DNA of 64,000 nt from Natronolimnobius baerhuensis (GTDB lineage: Archaea > Halobacteriota > Halobacteria > Halobacteriales > Natrialbaceae): NCBI RefSeq assembly GCF_002177135.1, contig NZ_MWPH01000001.1, positions 434,001-498,000 of the forward strand, read 5' to 3'. The first letter of the stretch is position 1; each line of letters opens with the position of its first letter. The translations under genes and the position numbers were made by a program. Shown piece by piece: positions 26,162-34,266 of the stretch. The notes below the pieces were generated by a model that was given only the letters and a program-made list of their open reading frames with translations, had not been told where the DNA came from and made no database searches.

Positions 26162-26257
26162 ATGCCATCACAACAGCTGATGACGGCTGCGTTGTTCGTC
26201 ATCGTTATCCTCTGTCTCATTGCGCTGTTGTATATTTCGACGCAGTGGGAGGAGTAG
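26162..26257 (+). CDS. Very small single-span membrane protein (31 aa)
   Basis: An ATG at 26162 opens 31 codons: MPSQQLMTAALFVIVILCLI, then ALLYISTQWEE, ended by TAG at 26255-26257. A single hydrophobic helix sits between a polar N-terminus and an acidic C-terminus. The Ala-Leu-Phe-Val-Ile composition is what a real membrane peptide shows. It lies in the gap between the HD phosphohydrolase gene and the next small gene. Function unknown. Confidence 0.55.
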   Translation: MPSQQLMTAALFVIVILCLIALLYISTQWEE

Positions 26258-26326
26258 TCGATACAAAAGTGCCCGTCATCTGACGCCGCGGTACTTACCC
26301 CCATCGGCGTGGTCGGTGCTGATACG

Positions 26327-26575
26327 ATGACTGAGCTTGAAATCCCGCCGGATGCGACCGAGGATCGTGCCACGGCACTCGTCACTGAACACGTTGCAGT
26401 CGGCGACGTCGTCGAAGTCTGGGAAGCCGACCGAACCGACGCGTCCGACCCCGACCGAACCGGCGAGGTCACTGGCCTCGAGCCGGGGTATCTCGAACTC
26501 GATGGGAAGTCACTCGGCGAGGGCAGTGTCCGGTACACCGAGATTCACTCTCTCATCAAACTGAAAGACGAATAG
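26327..26575 (+). CDS. Small conserved haloarchaeal protein (82 aa)
   Basis: An 82-residue acidic protein starting MTELEIPPDATEDRATALVT at 26327, chosen over an in-frame codon 18 bases upstream. The pattern HVAVGDVVEVWEADR followed by GEVTGLEPGYLELDG suggests a small beta-barrel, SH3- or Hfq/PRC-like. No catalytic residues stand out. Codon bias is native. Function unknown. Confidence 0.65.
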   Translation: MTELEIPPDATEDRATALVTEHVAVGDVVEVWEADRTDASDPDRTGEVTGLEPGYLELDGKSLGEGSVRYTEIHSLIKLKDE

Positions 26576-26747
26576 GTGACTCGAGTGTGAGCGACGCAAA
26601 TCGACGCCCCGGCTGCGTTCGCCTGCATCAGGGGCATTGATCACGCACCCCCTCACGAACAAGTTCGGGCTCGGCCGTTCGACGCTCGAGACGGGATGGC
26701 CGTTCGAAATGTATGGTTCCAGACCTGAATTTGTCATTGGTATATTA

Positions 26748-26841
26748 TTTATCACTACGTATCTAACATCATAATTCATGGCTGTCGCCAGTTAGTTCAG
26801 TCCCTCTCCAAACATGTCTATTAGAATAGATTTATCACTGC
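26748..26841 (+). promoter_or_regulatory. Repeated TTTATCACT boxes upstream of the ABC transporter operon
   Basis: TTTATCACTACG (26748-26759) and TTTATCACTGC (26831-26841) are near-identical and 83 bp apart. The second lies 23-33 bp before the ATG at 26864, the right place for a TATA box of a leaderless mRNA. The first may be an upstream promoter or a regulator site. The rest of 26576-26863 shows no gene. Confidence 0.45.
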
Positions 26842-26863
26842 TAGTGGGTTATCGGGACGTGGG

Positions 26864-27994
26864 ATGTTGACTACTGACAGAGTAAAGCGGGATGGGTCGT
26901 CGACGCTCGATCGACGAACCGTACTCGCATCGGGTGCAGCCGTACTTGCTGGCACGACGATCGCCGGTTGCCTCGGCAACGACGATGACGAGGCGAACGG
27001 GGACGCAGACGATGCGGCCGATGAAGACGCGGACACGACGGTCGCGATCATCTCGAGTCCAGCCGGCTTCGACGACAACGCGTTCAACGACAACGCCGCG
27101 TCCGGCCTCGAGGAGGCGTCGAACGACTTCGACCTCGAGTATACGACAATCGAGGAGACCGAGGAGGCCCAGTATGAGTCGGTACAGGCCGACACCGCCG
27201 AGAGCGGTTACGATCTCATCGTCTGCGTCGGCGACAACCACACGGATCCGGTGGCGACCAACGCCGAGCAGTATCCGGACCAGAACTGGATGCTCATCAA
27301 CAACGTCGTCGAGGGCGCCGACAACGTGTCGGGCTGGATCGAGATGAACAACGAGATGTCGTTCCTCGCGGGCGTCGTCGCCGGCGTGATGACCGACGAA
27401 GAGTTCGAACACGAGGACAGCGAGACCGACCCGGATGAGTCGATCGTCGGCTTCGTCGGCGGCGAGGACATCCCGCTGATCAACGCGTTCGAGCAGTCCT
27501 ACATCGAGGGCGTCGAGTGGGTCAACGACGACGCGGAGGTGCTGACCGGATACGGCGGGAGCTTCTCTGACACCGGCTCGGCGAACAACGTTGCCGAATC
27601 CCAAATTGACGACGGTGCGGACATCGTTTGGCACGCTGCCTCGGCGGCAGGGTCAGGTGCGTTCGCAGCCGCACAGGATACTGATCGCTTCGCGATCGGC
27701 GTCGACGTTGACCAGTCCGTCGAGGAAGAGCAGTACCAGGACGTCATCCTTGGCTCCGCGGTGAAAGCGCTTAATGAGGCGACCTACCAGGTCTCCGAAG
27801 CCGTCGTCAACGACGACTTCGAGAGTCAGGTCGGCGAGCAAAATCTGAGCATCGAACAGGAGAGCATCGACTTCGTCGTCGGCCAGGCGTTCGAGGGCGA
27901 ACTCCCCGACGCCGTCGACGAGGAACTCGAGGCAGCCAAAGACGCCATCATTGCGGACGAGATTGAGCTGACCTGCGGCCCGACGAGTTGCTAA
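26864..27994 (+). CDS. BMP-family ABC transporter substrate-binding lipoprotein
   Basis: A 376-residue extracellular binding protein. LDRRTVLASGAAVLAGTTIA then GC is a Tat signal with a lipobox. An Asp-rich linker follows, then a BMP/PnrA-type periplasmic-binding fold: VAIISSPAGFDDNAFNDNAA, YDLIVCVGDNHTDPVATNAE, VGFVGGEDIPLINAFEQSYI and AGSGAFAAAQ. The family binds purine and other nucleosides, sometimes riboflavin or autoinducers. It is first in a four-gene operon with an ATPase and two permeases. The ligand is inferred from the family. Confidence 0.92.
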   Translation: MLTTDRVKRDGSSTLDRRTVLASGAAVLAGTTIAGCLGNDDDEANGDADDAADEDADTTVAIISSPAGFDDNAFNDNAASGLEEASNDFDLEYTTIEETEEAQYESVQADTAESGYDLIVCVGDNHTDPVATNAEQYPDQNWMLINNVVEGADNVSGWIEMNNEMSFLAGVVAGVMTDEEFEHEDSETDPDESIVGFVGGEDIPLINAFEQSYIEGVEWVNDDAEVLTGYGGSFSDTGSANNVAESQIDDGADIVWHAASAAGSGAFAAAQDTDRFAIGVDVDQSVEEEQYQDVILGSAVKALNEATYQVSEAVVNDDFESQVGEQNLSIEQESIDFVVGQAFEGELPDAVDEELEAAKDAIIADEIELTCGPTSC

Positions 27995-28051
27995 CGGCCA
28001 CCGCGTTTCCATTCGCATCCACATTATGAGCGCATTTTCAACGGAGGGGAG

Positions 28052-29680
28052 ATGATGACGCGCGACGCGCCGCCCGCGGTCCGCCTCGAGGGGATCACCA
28101 AACGGTTCGGGGACGTGGTCGCGAACGACACCGTCGACTTTACGCTCGAGAAGGGGTCGATCCACGCCTTGATCGGCGAGAACGGGTCGGGAAAGACGAC
28201 ACTGATGAGCGTCCTCTACGGGCTGTATGACCAGAACGAGGGCGAAATCTACGTCGACGGGCAAGAGAGGGAGTTCGACTCGCCACGAGACGCGATGGAC
28301 GCCGGGATCGGGATGATCCACCAGCACTTCCAGCTGGTGAAACCGATGACGGTCCTGCAGAACATCGTTCTGGGCCACGAGCTGACCGAAAACAGGTTCG
28401 GACAGATCGACGGCGCGGCGGCCAGAGACGAGATCGAAGCGATCTGCTCGCAGTACGACTTCGACGTGGATCAGTATCTCGAGACGCCAATCGAGGAACT
28501 CGACCTCGGTGCACAGCAACGCGTCGAGATCGTCAAGAGCCTCTATCGGGGCGCGGAAGTGCTCATTCTCGACGAACCGACGGCGGTGCTTACGCCCCAG
28601 GAGGTCGAGAGCCTGATGGACGTCATGGACGACCTCAGGGCCAACGGTCACTCGCTCATTTTCATCTCGCACAAACTCGACGAGGCGCTGTCGATCGCCG
28701 AGGACATCACCGTCCTCCGCGACGGCGAGGCCATCGGTACCGTCGACGCCGCCGAAACCACCGAACAGGATCTGGCGCGGATGATGGTCGGCCGAGAGAT
28801 ACTGTTCGATCGCCTCGAGCGCGAGACCGAACCCGGAGAACCCGTTCTCGAGGTCGAGCGGCTTCGAATGCGCGGCGATCGTGGCCGCGAACAGGTCGAC
28901 GGGGTCGATCTTACCGTTCGAGAGGGCGAGATACTCGGCATCGCGGGGGTGCAAGGGAACGGACAGCGCGAACTCATTGAGGGAATTACCGGCCTTCGCT
29001 CAGTCGCCGATGGCGCGGTTCGACTCCGCGGGCGAGAGATCACGGACGCGAGTCGCCGTCGGCGGATCGAGGCCGGGATCGCCTATATCCCCGAGAATCG
29101 CCAGACCGAAGGTCTCGTTCAGGGCGACTCGCTCGTGCGGAACGCACTGCTCGGAAACCAGACAATCGAGCCCTACGCGAACGGCAGCCTCCTCGATTGG
29201 GGGGCGGTTCGAGAGCACGCCAACGACGTTATTACGGAGTTCGACGTGCAGCCGCCCGACCCCGAAACAACGGCGTCGTCGCTCTCTGGCGGTAACCAGC
29301 AGAAGTTCATCGTCGGTCGCGAGATCGGCCACGATCCCGACGTGATCGTCGCCTCGCACCCGACGCGGGGCGTCGACATCGGCTCCATCGAGTTCATCCA
29401 CAACCGGCTGATCGAGCTGCGCGACGAGGGGCTGGCGATCGTCGTCGTCTCCTCGAAACTCGAGGAGATCCAGAAGCTCGCCGACCGTATCGCGGTCATG
29501 TACGAGGGCGCGTTCATCGACATCGTCGGTCCCGACACCGTCTCCGAGGAGGAACTTGGGCTATTGATGGCAGGTCATCGCCTCGAGTCAGCGGCCGGGG
29601 AAGCTGAGACCCCCATAGACGAACAAGGCGACGCCAACGGGGCGGAATCCAGCGAATCCGACCGAGGTGTCCAGACGTGA
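28052..29680 (+). CDS. BMP-type ABC transporter ATPase (two nucleotide-binding domains)
   Basis: A 542-residue double ATPase. Domain 1 has Walker A GENGSGKTT, signature-like DLGAQQRVEIVKSLYRG and Walker B VLILDEPTAVLTP. Domain 2 has the degenerate P-loop GVQGNGQRE usual for sugar/nucleoside ATPases, and LSGGNQQKFIVGREI. A strong GGAGG-type ribosome site precedes the ATG pair at 28052. It energises import by the two permeases. Its stop overlaps the first permease start by four bases. The last 40 residues are a charged extension (AGEAETPIDEQGDANG). Confidence 0.93.
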   Translation: MMTRDAPPAVRLEGITKRFGDVVANDTVDFTLEKGSIHALIGENGSGKTTLMSVLYGLYDQNEGEIYVDGQEREFDSPRDAMDAGIGMIHQHFQLVKPMTVLQNIVLGHELTENRFGQIDGAAARDEIEAICSQYDFDVDQYLETPIEELDLGAQQRVEIVKSLYRGAEVLILDEPTAVLTPQEVESLMDVMDDLRANGHSLIFISHKLDEALSIAEDITVLRDGEAIGTVDAAETTEQDLARMMVGREILFDRLERETEPGEPVLEVERLRMRGDRGREQVDGVDLTVREGEILGIAGVQGNGQRELIEGITGLRSVADGAVRLRGREITDASRRRRIEAGIAYIPENRQTEGLVQGDSLVRNALLGNQTIEPYANGSLLDWGAVREHANDVITEFDVQPPDPETTASSLSGGNQQKFIVGREIGHDPDVIVASHPTRGVDIGSIEFIHNRLIELRDEGLAIVVVSSKLEEIQKLADRIAVMYEGAFIDIVGPDTVSEEELGLLMAGHRLESAAGEAETPIDEQGDANGAESSESDRGVQT

Positions 29681-30810
29681 GCGGAGCATCCGACGGGCGA
29701 CTCCGCGGCACACTCGATCGAGCCGCCGCTCGCATGCTCGATGCGACGGTCCTCGAGCGGATCGGAATCGCGATCGGCTCGACGGTATCGGCGCTGCTCA
29801 TCGGGCTGGTAATCGTCGCGATTTCGGGATACAATCCGGTGACGTTCGCCAGTCAGTTGCTCGTCGGGTCGTTCGGCAGCGAACGGGCCGTGGCACGAAC
29901 GCTACGCTATTCGGTGCTGTTCGTGCTGGCCGGCGTCGCAGTCGCAATCGCGTTCCGCGCGGGCGTGTTCAACATCGGCGTCCAGGGCCAGTTCATCGTC
30001 GGCGGGTTCGCGACCGTCGTCTCGATCATCATGCTCGCGCCGTTCCTGCCGAACGGAACGGGCGGTGGGGTCGCCCTGATGCTTATTGGTACCGTCGCGG
30101 CGATTGTCGCAGGCGGGCTGTACGCGGCGCTTCCGGGCGTGTTGAAGGCCTACGGCGGCGCGAACGAGATCATCACGACGATCATGCTGAACTTCATCGC
30201 CATCGGCTTCGTCGGCTGGCTCGTCGCCGGCCGGTTCGGCGACCCACAGGCGACGGCGACGCGAACCGAACACCTACCGGACAACGTCGGCTTCCCATCG
30301 GTCGTCTTCGACGATCCGAACCTCTCGATTGTCGGCATTCTGCTGACGCTGGCCGTCGTCGCGCTCATTGCGACCGTCATGACTCGAACCAGTTTCGGCT
30401 ACGACATGGTGACGAGCGGAACACAGGAAGCCGCCGCAACCTACTCCGGGGTCGACGCCAAGCGGATGATCGTCTCGACGATGACCCTTTCCGGAATGGT
30501 CTCCGGACTGGCGGGCGCGATTTTCGCCATCATGATTCAGGGCTACTTTACCGATCCATCGGGCATCGGCAACTACGGGTTCGACGCCATCGCTGTGAGC
30601 CTGCTCGCGGCGAACAACCCAATCGGTGTCGTCCCCGCCGGATTGCTCTTTGGCGGCCTCGAGTCGGCGGGTTCGCACATCCAGATCAGCAGCGACGTGC
30701 CGGTGCAACTGATCGACGGCATCGTCGGCCTCGTCGTGCTGTTCGTCGCCGTCCCGGAACTGTTCAGGATGATCGCCAGGCGGACCGGACTGGGGGGTGA
30801 AAACGAATGA
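29677..30810 (+). CDS. ABC transporter permease 1 (BPD_transp_2 family)
   Basis: A 377-residue membrane permease with a GTG start at 29677 overlapping the ATPase stop (GTGA). About nine to ten hydrophobic helices are visible. FRAGVFNIGVQGQFIVGGFA and AYGGANEIITTIMLNFIAIG are the conserved permease motifs of nucleoside-type BMP systems (YufP/NupP-like), along with VTSGTQEAAATYSGVDAKRM as the coupling loop to the ATPase. It works as a heterodimer with the next gene, which it overlaps by four bases (ATGA). Confidence 0.92.
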   Translation: MSGASDGRLRGTLDRAAARMLDATVLERIGIAIGSTVSALLIGLVIVAISGYNPVTFASQLLVGSFGSERAVARTLRYSVLFVLAGVAVAIAFRAGVFNIGVQGQFIVGGFATVVSIIMLAPFLPNGTGGGVALMLIGTVAAIVAGGLYAALPGVLKAYGGANEIITTIMLNFIAIGFVGWLVAGRFGDPQATATRTEHLPDNVGFPSVVFDDPNLSIVGILLTLAVVALIATVMTRTSFGYDMVTSGTQEAAATYSGVDAKRMIVSTMTLSGMVSGLAGAIFAIMIQGYFTDPSGIGNYGFDAIAVSLLAANNPIGVVPAGLLFGGLESAGSHIQISSDVPVQLIDGIVGLVVLFVAVPELFRMIARRTGLGGENE

Positions 30811-31820
30811 GCGTCGTCGACTACGCCAACCACCGGCGGGTTCGACTCGGCGCAGTCGTCCTCGCCGCGACGCTCATCGCGCTCGCAGTCGTCGGCACCC
30901 AGACCGACGTCGCCCTCGAGCGGCTGTTCACGCTCGGGTTTTTGACCCGCTCGCTCGAGATGGCGACGCCGATCACGCTCGCGGCCGTCGGCGGCCTCTA
31001 CGCCGAGAAAAGCGGCGTCTTCAACATCGGCCTCGAGGGGTTCATGATCTTCGGGGCGTTCACCGCCGCGGCGAGCATGTATGCCATCGGCGGTACGGCC
31101 TCGACGCAGGTTCACGTCTGGTCCGCGATCGGCATTTCGGTGCTGATTACGGCGGTGATGACGACCGTCTTCGCCGTGCTCGTGATCCGGTACAAAGCGG
31201 ACCAGATCGTCGCGGGGCTGGCCGTCTGGTTCATCGGCCTCGGGTTCGCGCCCTTCACTGCGTCAATCATCTGGGGGAGCCAATCCAGTCCCGGCCTCTC
31301 GAGCGTCGGGACACTCCCGTTCGGCCAGTCGCCACTGGTCGTCCTGACCGTTGTCATCGTGGTTGCCGCCTGGTACGTCCTCTATCGCACCCGCTATGGC
31401 TACTGGGTGCAGGCGGCCGGGGAGAACCCCGAGGCGCTCGACACCGCGGGGGTCAACGTCAATCGCGTCCGCTACGCGACGGTGATTTTTTCCGGAATGA
31501 TGGCTGGACTGGGCGGGGCCGTGTTGCTCGCCCATGAGGGGAACTTCGTCGGCACCGGAGACACGATGGTCGAGGGTCGCGGCTGGATCGCCATCGTCGC
31601 CTACCTGTTCGGCAACTACAACCCGATTGGGGCGGCCGCGGCTGCGTTACTATTCGGCGGGCTGGACATGCTGAACGTCCAGTTCCAGACGGTCGGCATC
31701 GAGGTATCCGCACGGCTGGTCAACCTCCTGCCGTACGTCGCCGTCATCGTCGTGCTCTCGGCATGGGGCAAGACGCGGATGCCCTCGTCCGTCGGCGAGC
31801 CCTACGAGAGCGAGGACTAA
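30807..31820 (+). CDS. ABC transporter permease 2 (BPD_transp_2 family)
   Basis: A 337-residue membrane permease, partner of the preceding gene. YAEKSGVFNIGLEGFMIFGA is the paralogous motif to permease 1. IRYKADQIVAGLAVWFIGLG and AAGENPEALDTAGVNVNRVR form the ATPase-coupling region. About eight to ten membrane helices are seen. The last gene of the transporter set, it is followed 44 bp later by a MoaD/ThiS-like gene. Confidence 0.92.
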   Translation: MSVVDYANHRRVRLGAVVLAATLIALAVVGTQTDVALERLFTLGFLTRSLEMATPITLAAVGGLYAEKSGVFNIGLEGFMIFGAFTAAASMYAIGGTASTQVHVWSAIGISVLITAVMTTVFAVLVIRYKADQIVAGLAVWFIGLGFAPFTASIIWGSQSSPGLSSVGTLPFGQSPLVVLTVVIVVAAWYVLYRTRYGYWVQAAGENPEALDTAGVNVNRVRYATVIFSGMMAGLGGAVLLAHEGNFVGTGDTMVEGRGWIAIVAYLFGNYNPIGAAAAALLFGGLDMLNVQFQTVGIEVSARLVNLLPYVAVIVVLSAWGKTRMPSSVGEPYESED

Positions 31821-31864
31821 CGGCAATCAGTTCTCACACCTTTCTTTGGCCGACTGAGTCTGTT

Positions 31865-32164
31865 TTGGTACAGCCGAACCCGTTCGGCTACGGCCTTTCC
31901 TCGCTCGAGGCCTTCTTCGACGAGTACGATGTCGAAGAGATGCTCATCGCTGAAACCGAGGCCGAAGCGACGGCTCATGGCTGGGCGCCGCCGCCGGACG
32001 ATCTCCCCGGCACGTGGCGAAAGAATCCGGAAGGCGAGCAAACCCGACCCTACGCCCGCGTCTGTCTCAACGGCCGGTTCAACGAACACGCCGCCGGATT
32101 CGAGACGGTACTCGAGGACGGGGACCGGGTTGCACTCATCTATCCGTTCATGTTCTGCTGTTGA
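31865..32164 (+). CDS. MoaD/ThiS-like ubiquitin-fold protein ending in Cys-Cys
   Basis: A 99-residue protein. No ATG gives a sensible N-terminus, so the TTG at 31865 (MVQPNPFGYGLSSLEAFFDE) is proposed; an in-frame ATG at 31763 would overlap the permease by 58 bp. The C-terminal half, ARVCLNGRFNEHAAGFETVL then EDGDRVALIYPFMFCC, resembles the MoaD/ThiS/SAMP beta-grasp end (NGR..., DGDxVAL..P). These proteins normally end in Gly-Gly, the adenylated tail. Here the tail is Cys-Cys. It may be a diverged sulfur carrier with another chemistry, or a non-carrier member. Family assignment is moderate. Confidence 0.6.
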   Translation: MVQPNPFGYGLSSLEAFFDEYDVEEMLIAETEAEATAHGWAPPPDDLPGTWRKNPEGEQTRPYARVCLNGRFNEHAAGFETVLEDGDRVALIYPFMFCC

Positions 32165-32205
32165 GCCCCCGGACCGACGCTGCGTTGTCGGCTTACAATA
32201 ATTTC

Positions 32206-32670
32206 TTAGCCGTCCCACTCGGCGAGTACAGCCGTGTGATCGTCAGTCGGTGACTGCCAGATCACCCGGACTGGCTCATCATCGACCGCTCCCTCACTGA
32301 GACAGGTCGTCAGACTCGAGCCAGCGTCGACGACGCCATCCTCGAGGCCGGTCGTTTCGTGGCCCTTAGGATCTGCCCACGTCGTCGGCGTACTCTTTGC
32401 TGGTGAGTGCAGAGAGAGCTCGTCGGCTGGGATCGAATCGCCAGCGACGTGGGTCACGGTGACGCCGTCGCCATCGCACTCGGTCTCGTCGAACGCGAAG
32501 CCGGCAATCGACTGTGGCTCGGGCGGTTCATCGGCGAAGCCGATCAGTGCGGCGTGAACCGTTCCTGCCAGAATAATCGTAATCGCAACCATCAGGACGA
32601 CGCCGATGACGGGCGTCACCGCCGTCTCAGCGTCACGAAACCGTTGTGTTGACCCCCACGGAGAACGCAT
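32206..32670 (-). CDS. Archaeal type IV pilin-like protein
   Basis: A 154-residue protein starting MRSPWGSTQRFRDAETAVTP at 32670. A short basic leader is followed by a class III signal: cleavage by prepilin peptidase near RDAE, then the hydrophobic helix AVTPVIGVVLMVAITIILAG. This is the haloarchaeal pilin N-terminal domain (DUF1628 type). The C-terminal domain is acidic, secreted and carries two cysteines. It is a single gene, with no pilus assembly genes nearby, so it depends on a machine encoded elsewhere. Confidence 0.85.
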   Translation of the reverse strand: MRSPWGSTQRFRDAETAVTPVIGVVLMVAITIILAGTVHAALIGFADEPPEPQSIAGFAFDETECDGDGVTVTHVAGDSIPADELSLHSPAKSTPTTWADPKGHETTGLEDGVVDAGSSLTTCLSEGAVDDEPVRVIWQSPTDDHTAVLAEWDG

Positions 32671-32884
32671 ACGCTGGGACTCGCCAGCCGTGGTCGTTGT
32701 TATACCGTGATTATCACTGCACAAGAACGTCGTACCCTCGAGATAGTCGTCCTTGCAACCCAGTAGTCACCGGCAAACCCCAGCGCCAACCCGAACATCT
32801 CGGGCCGAGGCGAACATGTCTGTGTCTTCTATCGCCCTGGGAACGAGAGCAGACCTTTCGTGTGACTCGCACCAACTCCCGCCA

Positions 32885-33997
32885 ATGCGACCTGGTCAGT
32901 CACTCGACACGACCGCCCGCCCGCTGGTGCTCATCTGGGAAGTCACGCAAGCCTGCGGGCTGGCCTGTGACCACTGCCGGGCCGACGCACAGGAACTGCG
33001 CCATCCCGACGAACTCTCGACCGCCGAGGGAAAACGCCTGCTCGAGGACGTTGCCGCGTTCGGCGAGGGCCAGCTCGTCGTCCTCTCGGGTGGCGACCCG
33101 CTCATCCGCGACGACCTCGAGGAACTGGTCGCCTACGGCACCAAGTTGGGAGTCACGATGACGATCACACCGAGCGGGACACGCTCGCTGACCGCCGAGC
33201 GCATTCGGGCGCTCGCGGACGCCGGCCTCACCCGGATGGCTGTCAGCCTCGACGGCGCGACGCCGGACAGTCACGACGACTTTCGCGGCGAGGATGGAAG
33301 CTTCGACGAAACCCTCGCGGCCGTCGAACACGCCCGCGCAGTCGGTCTGCCAGTCCAGGTCAACACGACCGTCTGCGACGCAACCGTCGACGAACTGCCC
33401 GCGATCCGCGACCTGCTCCGTGAAATCGGTATCGTGCTTTGGAGTGTCTTCTTTCTCGTCCCCGTCGGCCGCGGGCGCATCCTCGAGCCAATCGATCCCG
33501 AAACGGCCGATGCGGTGATGGCCTGGCTCCATGCTGTCAGCACCGAGGAACCCTTCGGCGTCAAGACGACGGAAGCGCCACAGTATCGACGTGTCGCACT
33601 CCAGCGCCGGACGAACGGCGACGAGTCGTCAGCAGCCACAGAAAGCGCCACCCGCCGAGCCGGCATCATCGCCGGCGACGGCTTCGCGTTCGTCAGCCAC
33701 ACCGGCGAGGTCTTTCCCTCCGGTTTCCTGCCCGAATCGGCCGGCAACGTCCTCGAGCACCCAATTACCGACATCTACCGACACTCGGACCTATTCGAAT
33801 CGCTTCGGGACCGTGACCGACTCGAGGGCAAATGCGGTGCCTGTCCGTATCGGAACGTCTGCGGTGGCAGCCGCTCTCGAGCGTTCGCGACGACTGGAAA
33901 TCCGCTCGCAAGCGATCCGCTCTGCCCGTTCGTTCCCGACGGGTACGACGGCCCGCTGCCGTGGGATGGACACTCTGATCACGCTGTCGGCGACTGA
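32885..33997 (+). CDS. Radical SAM/SPASM domain protein
   Basis: A 370-residue Fe-S enzyme. The start MRPGQSLDTTARPLVLIWEV at 32885 is preferred; an ATG at 32816 would add 23 residues. CGLACDHC (C24, C28, C31) binds the S-adenosylmethionine cluster. LVVLSGGDPLIRDD is the GGxP-like motif. The C-terminal SPASM part has CGACPYRNVCGGSRSRAF and a last Cys in SDPLCPF for auxiliary clusters. Relatives include heme-pathway AhbC/AhbD/NirJ and peptide-modifying enzymes; archaeal homologues of this size often carry the family label TIGR04053. No peptide substrate gene is obvious beside it. Confidence 0.85.
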   Translation: MRPGQSLDTTARPLVLIWEVTQACGLACDHCRADAQELRHPDELSTAEGKRLLEDVAAFGEGQLVVLSGGDPLIRDDLEELVAYGTKLGVTMTITPSGTRSLTAERIRALADAGLTRMAVSLDGATPDSHDDFRGEDGSFDETLAAVEHARAVGLPVQVNTTVCDATVDELPAIRDLLREIGIVLWSVFFLVPVGRGRILEPIDPETADAVMAWLHAVSTEEPFGVKTTEAPQYRRVALQRRTNGDESSAATESATRRAGIIAGDGFAFVSHTGEVFPSGFLPESAGNVLEHPITDIYRHSDLFESLRDRDRLEGKCGACPYRNVCGGSRSRAFATTGNPLASDPLCPFVPDGYDGPLPWDGHSDHAVGD

Positions 33998-34266
33998 CAT
34001 TCTAGTAAAACAATTCGAGCGCGGTTCGACGACTGCCCGACAGATGGCTGACCAGGCTCCACCAGCACGGCGATGCCGAACTGCGTGTGTCGGGCGGCCG
34101 TCGACGCTCGAGACGGAATCGAACCAACGCAACTATTCGTGACGGTCGATCCGGTCACGCGAGACGCGAGCCCTCGAGGCCCGTCTGTGTCCGCGTGCAG
34201 TTGCCGTTTCGCGACACCGACCGTGAGTGTTTGCCTGCACATGTTCAGTGCTGGCAGTCGCTGTCC

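Noticed and set aside
34115-34125. GGAATCGAACC, the complement of a tRNA T-loop (B-box) sequence on the minus strand
   Set aside because: No acceptor, D-arm or anticodon stem could be paired around it, and the T-stem itself has a T-T mismatch. It looks like chance in the gap between the radical SAM gene and pccA.
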